Source of the DNA: Pseudodesulfovibrio sp. S3
GTDB lineage: Bacteria > Desulfobacterota > Desulfovibrionia > Desulfovibrionales > Desulfovibrionaceae
NCBI RefSeq assembly: GCF_004025585.1
Contig: NZ_QTZO01000007.1
Span: 108,509-172,508, forward strand
Length of the DNA: 64,000 nucleotides
Direction of reading: 5' to 3'
Position 1 is the stretch's first letter. Each line of letters starts with the position of its first letter. The notes under the pieces were generated by a model. That model searched no databases and was not told the DNA's origin. It was given only the letters and a program-made list of their open reading frames with translations. Positions 17,637-26,018 of the stretch are shown here, piece by piece. The translations under genes were made by a program, and so were the position numbers.

Positions 17637-18635
17637 TTACTTCAGGGTGGATTGGGTGAATTCCAGGATGGCCTTGCCGTCAAGCCCCTTCTCGTTCACC
17701 TCGGCCACGTATCCGTCCAGAACCGGCTTGGCGGCCTGGACCCAGGCAGCGGACTGCTCGGCGGTCAGTTCCACGATCTCGCCGCCCTTGTCCACAAAGA
17801 ACTGGCGGCCTTCGGCATCGGCCTCGTCCCAGGCGGCGGCGTGTTTGGCGGCCCATTCACTGTTGATCTCGCGGATGGCCTGTTGGGATTCGGGGTCAAT
17901 GGCGGCCCACTTGTCCTTGTTCATGACGATGAAAAAGACCGTGGTGTAGGCCACGGCAAAGTCGTCGGTGCCGTATTTGCAGACTTCGCCCAGCTTGAAG
18001 GACTTGTTGGACTCGATGGGATGCATGCTTCCGTCCACCACGCCCTTTTGCAGGAGCTGGTAGTTCTCCGGCATGGGCTTGGCAACCGGGGTGCCTCCCA
18101 AGGCCTCGACCAGTTTGGCCGAGTTGCCCGTGGCGCGGATTTTCTCGCCCTTGATGTCTTCAAGGGTTCTGATGGGCTTGTTGACGGTGAAGAGCAGGCC
18201 CGGGCCGTGGCCGTTGAAGTACATGGGTTCGACATCGGCCAGTTCCTCGGGTTTGAAATGCTCGTAAACCGCGTTGGCCGTGGCCGTGGCCTGGGCTGCG
18301 GTCTTGTACCCCAGAGGGAGATCGACGGCTGCCATGACCGGGAAGCGACCGCGGGAGTAGGCGAGGCAGGATAGCCCGATGTCGGACATGCCTTCGACCA
18401 CGCCGTCATAACACTGCTTGGCCTTGGTCAGGGTGCCGCCGGGATAGTATTCGACAACGACCTTGCCGTGGGTACGTTTCTCCACTTCCTTGCACCATGC
18501 CTCGGCCAGTTTGGACTGGTGGTTGGTGGGCGGAAAGAAATTGGAGTAGGTCAGTTTGGTCTCGGCCCGGGCCAGGGTTGGCAGGGCGATACACAGGACA
18601 GCCACAGCCGTCAGCGTTGTCAGAATTCTTTTCAT
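17637..18635 (-). CDS. dctP: TRAP transporter substrate-binding protein, DctP family (copy A)
   Basis: A 332-residue periplasmic binding protein with a signal peptide (about 1-24, ending ARA). It has the DctP core with YYPGGTLTKAKQCYDGVVEG (about 62-81), the ligand-contacting RATGNSAKLVEALGG segment with the conserved Arg near 165, and KGVVDGSMHP. These fit a family that binds C4-dicarboxylates or other organic acids. It is about two thirds identical in visible segments to the next gene upstream (18738-19745), so this operon has two tandem binding proteins for one permease pair. Confidence 0.92.
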   Translation of the reverse strand: MKRILTTLTAVAVLCIALPTLARAETKLTYSNFFPPTNHQSKLAEAWCKEVEKRTHGKVVVEYYPGGTLTKAKQCYDGVVEGMSDIGLSCLAYSRGRFPVMAAVDLPLGYKTAAQATATANAVYEHFKPEELADVEPMYFNGHGPGLLFTVNKPIRTLEDIKGEKIRATGNSAKLVEALGGTPVAKPMPENYQLLQKGVVDGSMHPIESNKSFKLGEVCKYGTDDFAVAYTTVFFIVMNKDKWAAIDPESQQAIREINSEWAAKHAAAWDEADAEGRQFFVDKGGEIVELTAEQSAAWVQAAKPVLDGYVAEVNEKGLDGKAILEFTQSTLK

Positions 18636-18697
18636 GGTTCATCTCCGGGAAGTTGCTTGGTTCCGAGGAGGGGCCGCCAGCCCCACCCTTATATCGA

Positions 18698-18727
18698 GCC
18701 CGCCGTCACGCCGTCCGGCGCGCGGGC
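18698..18727 (-). other. GC-rich intercistronic hairpin between the two dctP genes
   Basis: GCCCGC and GCGGGC enclose a smaller CGCCG-TC-CGGCG stem between the two binding-protein genes. It is probably an mRNA processing or stability element. Confidence 0.4.
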
Positions 18728-18737
18728 GGCAAGTCCC

Positions 18738-19745
18738 CTATGGACTTTTTGTCATTTCGGTCTTGATGAAATCGACCACGGCCTTGCCGTCAACCGTGCT
18801 GCCTTCGCCCTGCTCATAGTCTGTGAGGACAGGTTGCGCGGTCTCGACCCATATGGCGGCCTCGGCGGGATCAAGTTCTGTGAAGTCGCCTCCCTTTTCC
18901 TGGAGGAACTGCTTGCCCAACGCGTCGGATTCATCCCAGGCCTGGCCGTGCTTGATCGACCATTCCTCGTTGATCTGTTCGATGATCTTCTGGTCCTTGG
19001 GGGAGATCATGTCCCACTTGTCCTTGTTTATGACTACGAAGAAAGTGGTGGTGTAGCCTACCGGGACGGACAGGGTGCAATGCTTGACCACTTCGCCCAA
19101 TTTCCAGCCCTTGTTGGATTCCATGGGGTGCACGGAACCGTCCACAACACCCTTTTGCAGGGATTGGTAGGCGGAAGGCATGGGCTGGGCCACGGGAGTG
19201 CCGCCCAGGGCCTGAATCAGTTTGGCAGAGTTGCCGGTGGACCGGATTTTCAGACCCTTGAGGTCTGCCAGGGTCTTGACGGGCTTGTCGGTGGTGAAGA
19301 GTAGGCCGGGACCGTGGGCGTGGAAATACAGGGGCTTCACGTCGTTGAACTCGGCGGGCATGAACTTGGCATAGACCTCGTTGGCCACGCGGGTGGCCTG
19401 GACGCCGTTCTTGTAGCCCATGGGCAGGTCCACGGCGGCCATGACAGGGAAACGGCCCCGTGAATAGGCCAGTGCGGAATGGCCGATGTCGGAGATGCCC
19501 TCGACAACACCGTCGTAACACTGCTTGGCCTTGGTCAGGGTGCCGCCGGGATAGAAATCAATGATCACGGATTTGCCGGTACGGAATTCCACCTCGCTGC
19601 ACCACTGTTCTGCCAGTTTGGACTGGACATGGGTGGGCGGGAAGAAGCTGGAATAGGACAGGCGGACGGATTCGGCGCAAGCCATGGAGGCCATACCGAG
19701 GGTCAACAGGAACAGAGCCGTCAGGGTCATGAGGTGTTTTCGCAT
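18738..19745 (-). CDS. TRAP transporter substrate-binding protein, DctP family (copy B)
   Basis: A 335-residue periplasmic protein with a signal peptide (MRKHLMTLTALFLL..., ending ACA) and the same DctP landmarks as copy A (FYPGGTLTKAKQCYDGVVEG, RSTGNSAKLIQALGG, KGVVDGSVHP). The ATG at 19745 is chosen because it begins a proper signal peptide; a longer 5' extension is open. Differences cluster in the C-terminal third and in the loop after the conserved Arg, so the two copies may differ in ligand or affinity. It is probably the first gene of the TRAP operon. Confidence 0.88.
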   Translation of the reverse strand: MRKHLMTLTALFLLTLGMASMACAESVRLSYSSFFPPTHVQSKLAEQWCSEVEFRTGKSVIIDFYPGGTLTKAKQCYDGVVEGISDIGHSALAYSRGRFPVMAAVDLPMGYKNGVQATRVANEVYAKFMPAEFNDVKPLYFHAHGPGLLFTTDKPVKTLADLKGLKIRSTGNSAKLIQALGGTPVAQPMPSAYQSLQKGVVDGSVHPMESNKGWKLGEVVKHCTLSVPVGYTTTFFVVINKDKWDMISPKDQKIIEQINEEWSIKHGQAWDESDALGKQFLQEKGGDFTELDPAEAAIWVETAQPVLTDYEQGEGSTVDGKAVVDFIKTEMTKSP

Positions 19746-19781
19746 GGTGTATCTCGTTTGTATAAAAGTGATATTCATGAA

Positions 19782-19811
19782 GCAGGGATGAAATACCCGA
19801 TTCATCCCTGC
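19782..19811 (-). terminator. Hairpin at the 3' end of the TetR gene
   Basis: GCAGGGATGAA and its complement (11-bp stem, 8-base loop) overlap the last codons of the TetR gene ending at 19802 and precede the TRAP operon by about 40 bases. No T run follows, so it is a weak terminator or attenuator between regulator and transporter. Confidence 0.5.
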
Positions 19812-20395
19812 CGTGTTCCGTTCGTGAGCGCCATGGCAATGGCCGCTTTCCTGACTTCCGCAAAGGAGAGGACTTCGGTGCCGAGGGCGCGGTGGATGAG
19901 GTAGCCCTCGAACAGGGCCGTGTTGAGCGCGCCGATCTTTTCCGGCGGGAAATCGGTCTCCAGGTGCTCGCGGACCAGGTCCGCAAACACCTTGTTGGAC
20001 AGCCGGTAGTCGGATTTGTTCAGCACCTTGCGCAGGGATTCGTTGGTGGCGGAGTAGACCGTGAACTCCAGGAAAATGGACGACCAGTCCCGGTCGCTGA
20101 CGATGGTTTCAAGGAAATCCCAGATGATCTCCATGGCCTGTTCGAGATTTGCGGCAGTGCGGATCCTGTCGTGTCTGGTGGCGCGATACTGTCTGAACTT
20201 CTGTTCCACGATCTGCAGGAACAGTTCGTCCTTGGAACTCCAGTGACGATAGAAGCTTCCCTTGGCGTACCCCGCATTGTCGGTGATCTCGGATACCGAC
20301 GTGGAGGAAAACCCTTTGGAGCCGAACAACTCGATGGCCGAAGTCATCAGTTCCTGCATGGTCTGTTGGGATTTTTCCTGCTGTTTTTTTGCCAT
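19802..20395 (-). CDS. TetR/AcrR-family transcriptional regulator
   Basis: A 197-residue regulator. The helix-turn-helix lies at about 15-62 (AIELFGSKGFSSTSVSEITDNAGYAKGSFYRHWSSKDEL); the rest is a helical ligand and dimer domain. It lies directly upstream of, and in the same direction as, the TRAP operon, so it is the obvious candidate regulator for it. Three evenly spaced operators lie before it (20437-20485), and the first overlaps the predicted -35 element, so strong autoregulation is expected. Confidence 0.88.
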   Translation of the reverse strand: MAKKQQEKSQQTMQELMTSAIELFGSKGFSSTSVSEITDNAGYAKGSFYRHWSSKDELFLQIVEQKFRQYRATRHDRIRTAANLEQAMEIIWDFLETIVSDRDWSSIFLEFTVYSATNESLRKVLNKSDYRLSNKVFADLVREHLETDFPPEKIGALNTALFEGYLIHRALGTEVLSFAEVRKAAIAMALTNGTRQG

Positions 20396-20421
20396 GTAAA
20401 TGTCTTTTGTTTCCCGTTATC

Positions 20422-20450
20422 ATTAGTGATTTTAAATGACCAATGGTCAA
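20422..20450 (-). promoter_or_regulatory. Predicted promoter of the TetR gene
   Basis: On the minus strand TTGACC (20445-20450) and ACTAAT (20422-20427) are exactly 17 bases apart. The -35 element is embedded in the operator at 20437-20449, so bound repressor would block polymerase. Confidence 0.5.
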
Positions 20451-20485
20451 TTTGTGACTTCTGGTCAAAAAGTGACCGATAGTCA
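20437..20485. promoter_or_regulatory. Three 13-bp operators with an 18-bp period
   Basis: TGACCAATGGTCA (20437-20449), TGACTTCTGGTCA (20455-20467) and TGACCGATAGTCA (20473-20485) are three variants of one palindrome, TGACY-nnn-RGTCA. Their starts are exactly 18 bases apart. This is a tandem operator upstream of the TetR gene and is a strong candidate for cooperative binding. Confidence 0.75.
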
Positions 20486-20584
20486 CTCTGGGAAAATCAG
20501 AGGTAGCAGGCAGCCAATCCGGTGTCAAGGGGGTATGTGGAATCTGGTCTGAGAATCAGGGACGGATCGAGCCGTTTCGCATGA

Positions 20585-21508
20585 TCAGGCCCGGTGTGCC
20601 TGCTCGTCCAGAAAACGGAAGGAGCGGTCATGGAGGGCAAGGTAGTCGTTCAGGGCGGCCTGGCCGATGAGCGGCGTGGAGGAGAGCGGGATCGGGCAGA
20701 CGGCATGTCTGTCCATGAGTATGGACGAGGTGTCCCATTCGCTGTTTTCGGAGACCTTGTTCATGATGATGCGGGCCAGCCGCATGCCCATTTCCTCAAG
20801 GGTCTTGTCGATGCGTTCGGCCTCGGCAAAGGAGAGGCGGTCCGGGTTGACCACCAGGTTGATGGAGCTGCGCAACGGGTCTTTGAAGATGTCGCGCAGT
20901 TCCGTAAAGAAGCTTTGCTGCTGGTCGAGTTTGGCCGTGATCTTGTCGCACTCGAATTCCTTGGTGCCGAGTTTGATCTTGGTGATGATTTGTTTCTTTT
21001 CCATGATCTCGCAGCGCAGGGCCAGGAGGTGCTCCAGCCAGACAAGGGACAGGGACGGCAGGTTGAAGAATTTGGTGGTCAGGGCGGTGGGCGGCATGTC
21101 GAACACGATGACGTCGGCGTCGGCAAACTTGGTACGGTAGTGCTGGAAGGCGAGCAGGAGCGCGTATTCCTCGATTCCCGGAGAGTGCTTGATGACGTTC
21201 AGGTGTTTTCCCAGATTGAAGGCGGCGTGGTAGGTGTAATTGGCCCGGATCTGGTCCTCAACGCCTTGCAGGTAGTGTTTGATCCACTTGTCGATGTCGG
21301 CCTGCGCCACGCGCAGGTTCGGCGCGACCTGGATCGGCTTGCCCGTGAAGTCTGTATCGAAGATGTCCGCCTGATTGTGCGCCGGGTCCAGTGAGACCAA
21401 AAGCACCCGCCTGCCCGTGTTCGCCAGGTGCAGGGCGGACAGGGTCGAGGTGGTGGACTTGCCGACGCCGCCCTTGCCTGCGTGGAAATAATAGTGCTGA
21501 TGGGACAT
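20585..21508 (-). CDS. ArsA/GET3-like P-loop ATPase
   Basis: A 307-residue ATPase of the ArsA/Get3/MinD superfamily. The deviant Walker A AGKGGVGKST is at about 10-19 with the signature lysine, followed by SLDPAHNQADIF (switch I) and VIVFDMPPTALTTKFFNLP (Walker B/switch II). It lacks a second ATPase half, so it is not a classical ArsA pump subunit; no ars genes are near. It is the last gene of the CstA operon, after a 96-residue protein and a small membrane protein, so a role in assembly, insertion or energising of a membrane component is more likely than arsenite export (inference). Confidence 0.8.
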   Translation of the reverse strand: MSHQHYYFHAGKGGVGKSTTSTLSALHLANTGRRVLLVSLDPAHNQADIFDTDFTGKPIQVAPNLRVAQADIDKWIKHYLQGVEDQIRANYTYHAAFNLGKHLNVIKHSPGIEEYALLLAFQHYRTKFADADVIVFDMPPTALTTKFFNLPSLSLVWLEHLLALRCEIMEKKQIITKIKLGTKEFECDKITAKLDQQQSFFTELRDIFKDPLRSSINLVVNPDRLSFAEAERIDKTLEEMGMRLARIIMNKVSENSEWDTSSILMDRHAVCPIPLSSTPLIGQAALNDYLALHDRSFRFLDEQAHRA

Positions 21509-21520
21509 GGCTGGCTCCGC

Positions 21521-21811
21521 TTAGAAGGCGTCGAACATGGAAAAGAGGTCGCCCAGCGGATCGCTGGCCGTGCAGACGCGGTTGGTCATGATGGTCAGCT
21601 CCTGCTCCATTTCGGGCAGCAGTTCGAGCGAGATGTGCATGGGAGGGGCCTGCATGCCCACAAAGGCACCGAGGGTGAGCAGGCTGAAGATGTTCTCCAG
21701 TTCCCGCGTTTCCCATTCCAGCCGCTCCGTGGCCTTGCTCCGATGGATTTCGTCCGCGAATCGGTATGCGTTTCTGATGGCCTCGAGGGCTTTTCTGCAA
21801 CGGTTCTTCAT
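21521..21811 (-). CDS. Hypothetical 96-residue protein of the cstA operon
   Basis: A short acidic/helical protein starting MKNRCRKALEAIRNA and ending DLFSMFDAF. I do not recognise a family. The start is fixed by an ATGA overlap with the upstream membrane-protein gene, and it ends 12 bases before the ArsA-like gene, so the three are translationally coupled. The first 45 residues look alpha-helical and charged; the middle (IFSLLTLGAFVGMQAPPMHI) is hydrophobic. It may be a partner or client of the ArsA-like ATPase. Confidence 0.6.
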   Translation of the reverse strand: MKNRCRKALEAIRNAYRFADEIHRSKATERLEWETRELENIFSLLTLGAFVGMQAPPMHISLELLPEMEQELTIMTNRVCTASDPLGDLFSMFDAF

Positions 21812-22284
21812 GCGGTTTTCGTGTTGGAAGTGACGCGGAACAGCCGCATTTCCTGGTGTATCCGTTTTTCTGAAGGATAATAGTAATAGGCGGCGTAGAG
21901 CGAAGCCAGGAAGGCCCCGGCGAAATGGAAATTGGCGACCCCGGCTATGTATCCGGCTGCGGCCGCAAAGGGAGCGGTCAGTGCAATGCTCATGAGAGTC
22001 AGTTGGAAATCGAGGAAGGGCGCGGATTCGACGTTTTTCTGCCCTTCGACCTTGCGGACAAAGCCGACCCTGCAGAGCAGGGGCAGGGCCACGGCCAGAA
22101 TAATGGCCGCTATGAAGACGATTGGACCGATGACGGCCGCTGTTCCGCTCGGCATGTTCGGCGTCAGCCCCGCCTGTCTGCAGGCAGCCCATCCGCCGAA
22201 GATCAGGGCCGCAGGCGCGAGCATGAGCAGGTAGCGGCGGAACAGGGTTTTTTGCAGGGAAGTGCAGTTCGGTGCGTCAGGCAT
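21808..22284 (-). CDS. Small multi-spanning membrane protein of the cstA operon
   Basis: A 158-residue protein with four hydrophobic segments (about 18-35, 46-70, 92-112 and 115-135) and charged termini. I do not recognise a named family. It follows cstA, with an intergenic hairpin and an AGGAGG ribosome site, and overlaps the next gene by ATGA. It may be an accessory subunit of the CstA transporter. Confidence 0.65.
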   Translation of the reverse strand: MPDAPNCTSLQKTLFRRYLLMLAPAALIFGGWAACRQAGLTPNMPSGTAAVIGPIVFIAAIILAVALPLLCRVGFVRKVEGQKNVESAPFLDFQLTLMSIALTAPFAAAAGYIAGVANFHFAGAFLASLYAAYYYYPSEKRIHQEMRLFRVTSNTKTA

Positions 22285-22301
22285 GTCGGGTCCTCCTGGA
22301 A

Positions 22302-22329
22302 CCCCGGCCGGAAACGGGTCCGGCCGGGG
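22302..22329 (-). other. Intercistronic hairpin after cstA
   Basis: CCCCGGCCGGA and its complement form an 11-bp stem with a 6-base loop between the cstA stop (22351) and the next start (22284). There is no T run; it is likely to tune downstream expression. Confidence 0.6.
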
Positions 22330-22350
22330 AGGTGAGACGGTTTGTTGCTC

Positions 22351-24087
22351 TTACGGCGTGTCGGTTACAGGGGTGGTGCCATCGGTTTTGAAGAACTTGA
22401 ACAGTCCTTCGCCGACCACCCAGAGGGACACTGCCAGAACCAGCAGGTTCAGGGATTGCAGCAGGATGTTGCCCTTGTCAATGTACATGCCCTGGTTGAT
22501 GAGAATGGCCCACACGGTCATGGAGCCGAGGAACAAGGCCGGGATTCCAGCGATGAGCCAGCTCAGTCCGCCACGGCCCTTGAGGTACACGGTGACGGTG
22601 GTCAAGACAAGGGCGGCCAGAATCTGGTTGATGCAACCGAACAGCGGCCACAACGCCAGGGCGCCATTGCCGCCGCCGCCGGACGAGAAGGCCAGGCAGC
22701 CGGCCAGGAACACGGCCGCAGCCGTGGACACATATTTATTGTTGAAGATCTTGATGGGCGTGTTGCTGAACAGTTCGGTCAGGGCGTAGCGCTCGATACG
22801 GGTGGCGGTGTCCATGGTGGTACCGGCAAAGGAGGCTACGAACACGCCCATGATGGCCAAGGCAACGCTGTGCGGGATGCCTGCGGCTTCGATCATGTTG
22901 GCTGCGCCGTAAACGAAGGCCGCGACCTTGGAACCCAGTCCCTGAGCGGCTGCCCAGGAGGAGTAATGGGTGGACCATGCGTCGAGACCGGTCAGGGTGG
23001 CGCCGTCCGCAGTGTGGTAGCCCAGTCCGATGCCTGCCGCCACGGCCACGATGACCAGGGTGGACAGGGTGGCTTCGGTCAGCATGCTGCCGTAGCCGAT
23101 GAACAGGGCGTCCTCTTCGTTGGCCACCTGTTTGGACGTGGTGCCTGAAGAGACCAGGGAGTGGAATCCGGAGATGGCCCCGCAGGCAATGGTGATGAAC
23201 AGGAAGGGCAGCATGGGCGGAGCCCCTTCCGGCGCGGCCTGGACGGCTGGAGCTATTATGTGGAGCTGGGTGCCGGAGAAGGTGGCGGCGAACACGCCGA
23301 TTACCATCAGGGCCAGGGCCACGAGGAGCTGGTGGGAGTTGATGAAGTCACGCGGTTGCAACAGTGCGGTCACGGGCAGCGTGGAGGCGATGAAGGCGTA
23401 GATGAGCAGCAGGACGGTCCAGGTACCGGTGGGCGGCATGCTTCCGATCATGGGCATCTTGATGGGGGCGTAAACACCGATGACCACGGTGACATACATG
23501 ACGGCCAGGGCGACAATGGACCAGGTCATGGCGTTGCCGCCGCGTTTGTAGATGATGTAGCCGAGCACCATGGCGATGGGCACTTCCAGCCACACGGGCA
23601 GGACGGACGCCGGGAACATGTTGAAGATGACCGCGATGACCAGTCCGAATATGGCGGTGATGATCAGCAGGTCAAGAAACACGACCACAAAGAAGAACAG
23701 TTTGGTGCGCGGGTTGATGTACTTGGAGGTGATCTCGGAAACGGATTTGCCCTGGTTGCGCATGGACAATATCAGTGCGCCGAAATCGTGAACCGCTCCC
23801 ATCATGATGGACCCGACAAAGATCCAGATCATGGCCGGAGCCCATCCCCAGATGACTGCGATGGCCGGGCCGACAATGGGACCGGTGCCCGCGATGGACG
23901 TGAAGTGGTGGCCGAAGATGACTTCCTTTTTGGTGGGGACGTAATCGACCCCGTCTTCCATTTCCACGGCAGGGACCTTGTTCGCGCCCGACAGGGCGAA
24001 AATTTTCTTTCCGATGTAACGGCCGTAGAGGCGATACATGATTATGTAACCCCCAAATGCCGCCAGCATCATTAACATGGCATCCAT
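22351..24087 (-). CDS. cstA: CstA-family (carbon starvation/peptide or pyruvate) transporter
   Basis: A 578-residue inner-membrane protein with about sixteen hydrophobic helices and the CstA signature region DGVDYVPTKKEVIFGHHFTSIAGTGPIVGPA, here at about residues 47-78. The family imports peptides or pyruvate at carbon limitation. The ATG at 24087 (MDAMLMML) has an AAGGAGAGG ribosome site. It lies immediately downstream of a LytS/LytR pair, as in the E. coli BtsSR-BtsT arrangement, so induction by an external carboxylate such as pyruvate is plausible. It is followed by three coupled small genes. Confidence 0.93.
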   Translation of the reverse strand: MDAMLMMLAAFGGYIIMYRLYGRYIGKKIFALSGANKVPAVEMEDGVDYVPTKKEVIFGHHFTSIAGTGPIVGPAIAVIWGWAPAMIWIFVGSIMMGAVHDFGALILSMRNQGKSVSEITSKYINPRTKLFFFVVVFLDLLIITAIFGLVIAVIFNMFPASVLPVWLEVPIAMVLGYIIYKRGGNAMTWSIVALAVMYVTVVIGVYAPIKMPMIGSMPPTGTWTVLLLIYAFIASTLPVTALLQPRDFINSHQLLVALALMVIGVFAATFSGTQLHIIAPAVQAAPEGAPPMLPFLFITIACGAISGFHSLVSSGTTSKQVANEEDALFIGYGSMLTEATLSTLVIVAVAAGIGLGYHTADGATLTGLDAWSTHYSSWAAAQGLGSKVAAFVYGAANMIEAAGIPHSVALAIMGVFVASFAGTTMDTATRIERYALTELFSNTPIKIFNNKYVSTAAAVFLAGCLAFSSGGGGNGALALWPLFGCINQILAALVLTTVTVYLKGRGGLSWLIAGIPALFLGSMTVWAILINQGMYIDKGNILLQSLNLLVLAVSLWVVGEGLFKFFKTDGTTPVTDTP

Positions 24088-24282
24088 AAACCTCTCCTTG
24101 TATAGCGTTGAGCGATTTCCCGGTCTGCCCCCAGTCCGGGATTCGGCGCACAGACACATGCGCCCCTTCTATAACAATGGGGTCATATTACTGCATGATG
24201 CGGATGGATGTCCTTTGCTTGGACGGAAATGGCGTTTTTCAGGCGCGAGGTGTCAAAAAGGGTGCCTGAGATGCACAGACGG

Positions 24283-26001
24283 TCAGGCCGCGGCGGATTC
24301 TTCCAGGGGAATGGTGAAGGAGACACTGGTTCCAGTGCCCCGGCGGCTGACAATGGAGAGGGTGTGCGAGGGGCCATATATCTGTTCCAGCCGTTGGTTG
24401 CAGTTGCGCACACCGATGTGATCGTCTCCGGAAAACTCGTTTTTGCTTTTCAGCACGTTGACGAGAGTTGTTTTATCCATGCCCACGCCGTCGTCTTCGA
24501 TACGCACATGAACCAGGCCCTTGGCGCGGCTGATGCTGATGCGGATGGTCCCGCCTTTGTCGCGGCCCAGGATGCCGTGCTTGACCCCGTTTTCCACCAG
24601 GGGTTGGATGATCAGGGTCGGGATCTCGATGTCCTCCACGCCTTCGTCGAGATTCCACCGGCTTTTCACCCGGTCACCGAATCGGGCCTGTTCGATTTCC
24701 AGATAGGACCGGACCTGCTCCAGCTCGGAACCGATGGGTGCGAACCCGTCGCCCGCATCCAGGTTGCGGCGCATGTACATGGCCAGTTCCGACAGCAGCG
24801 AGCGCGCTCGCTCCGGCTTGGTGCGGCAGAACGCGCCGATGGTGTTCAGGGCATTGAACAGGAAATGCGGGTTGATCTGTGTTTGCAATCGGCGGATTTC
24901 CGCCTTGGCGAGCAGTTGGTTTTTCGTTTGGATATCCTGTAATTCCAGCTGGGTGGAAAAGAGCCCCGCGAGTCCTTTGGCCAGCTCGAAATGCGAATTG
25001 TGCAACGGAATGACTTCGGTTCCATAAAACTTGAGACAGCCCACGATGCGGTCACCCTTGCGCATGGGCACGATGATGGCCGAAGTGAGCGGGCAGTCCG
25101 GTTCGTCGCAACCAATGGCTTCCTTGGTTTGGAGGAAGACCGGCTTTCCAGACAACAGGACATCCCTGGTGGCCTGGGTTCGCAGGGGTTCGCCCGACTT
25201 GTGGTGGTCATTGCCCGCGCCCAGATGGGCCAGGACCCTGGTGTTGCTGGCGATGTCCACGGCGGCCACAGGCACCCGTTCCCAGATGATCCGGGCGGTT
25301 TCCTGGGCTGAGGCTTCATCAAGGCCGGAACGGAGATGGGCAACGGTCGTGTTGGCTATGGCCATGATTTGACTGATACGGCTGGAGTCGCGCTTGCTGC
25401 GGTATTCGAACAGCAGGTGCAGGGTCTGCACGAACAGGACCGCGCCGAAGGTGTTCACGGCGATCATGGGCAGGGAGATGACCTTGACCAGTTCCACTGC
25501 CTGCTCGAACGGCTTGGCCATGGTCAGCACCAGTAACTGGTGCAGGCTCTCGCACCCCAGACCAACGTAAAACGCGACTCGCCAGTTGAGGTTGTTGCCT
25601 TTGAGATGTGTGGAGATATACCCGGCGATAATGCCTTCAACAAAGGTGGCCAGTCCGCATGGGATGGAACTGAATCCGTTGATATCGATAAGGAATCGAT
25701 GGCCGCCTGCGATGAGCCCTGCGCCAAAACCCACAAGCGGGCCACCGAGCAGGCCGCCGGTGATGACGTACACGCCGCGCAGGTTGGCGTAGGAGTCGAA
25801 CACGATGTCGCCGCTGTAGGTGCCCATGATGCCGAGCAGGCCGAACAGGACGGCCAGCATGAGCCGGTATTTTTTCTCCGGGCGTCGATTCATGCCGAGC
25901 TTTCCCAGGGGGGACAGGGTCAGCACGAACAGGCCGATGGCCATCATGGCGCCGAAGCGGCCCACCAGCGTGACCAGGAGATCGAGGATGTGTTCCAGCA
26001 T
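24283..26001 (-). CDS. LytS-family sensor histidine kinase
   Basis: A 572-residue kinase with an N-terminal 5TM-LYT membrane sensor (about 10-205; NLRGVYVITGGLLGGP and GAGLIAGGHRF are typical of this module), a GAF domain (about 220-355), and a His_kinase plus HATPase_c output with QINPHFLFNALNTIG (phospho-His about 382) and DDGVGM. It shares the operon with the LytTR regulator upstream (17-base gap). In E. coli the equivalent YpdA/BtsS sensors respond to pyruvate; the ligand here is not known. Confidence 0.92.
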   Translation of the reverse strand: MLEHILDLLVTLVGRFGAMMAIGLFVLTLSPLGKLGMNRRPEKKYRLMLAVLFGLLGIMGTYSGDIVFDSYANLRGVYVITGGLLGGPLVGFGAGLIAGGHRFLIDINGFSSIPCGLATFVEGIIAGYISTHLKGNNLNWRVAFYVGLGCESLHQLLVLTMAKPFEQAVELVKVISLPMIAVNTFGAVLFVQTLHLLFEYRSKRDSSRISQIMAIANTTVAHLRSGLDEASAQETARIIWERVPVAAVDIASNTRVLAHLGAGNDHHKSGEPLRTQATRDVLLSGKPVFLQTKEAIGCDEPDCPLTSAIIVPMRKGDRIVGCLKFYGTEVIPLHNSHFELAKGLAGLFSTQLELQDIQTKNQLLAKAEIRRLQTQINPHFLFNALNTIGAFCRTKPERARSLLSELAMYMRRNLDAGDGFAPIGSELEQVRSYLEIEQARFGDRVKSRWNLDEGVEDIEIPTLIIQPLVENGVKHGILGRDKGGTIRISISRAKGLVHVRIEDDGVGMDKTTLVNVLKSKNEFSGDDHIGVRNCNQRLEQIYGPSHTLSIVSRRGTGTSVSFTIPLEESAAA

Positions 26002-26018
26002 GCTGTGTCCGGGTTCCG

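Noticed and set aside
20585..21508. Arsenite-efflux ArsA
   Set aside because: Only one ATPase half and no ars genes nearby; it is coupled to the cstA operon instead.
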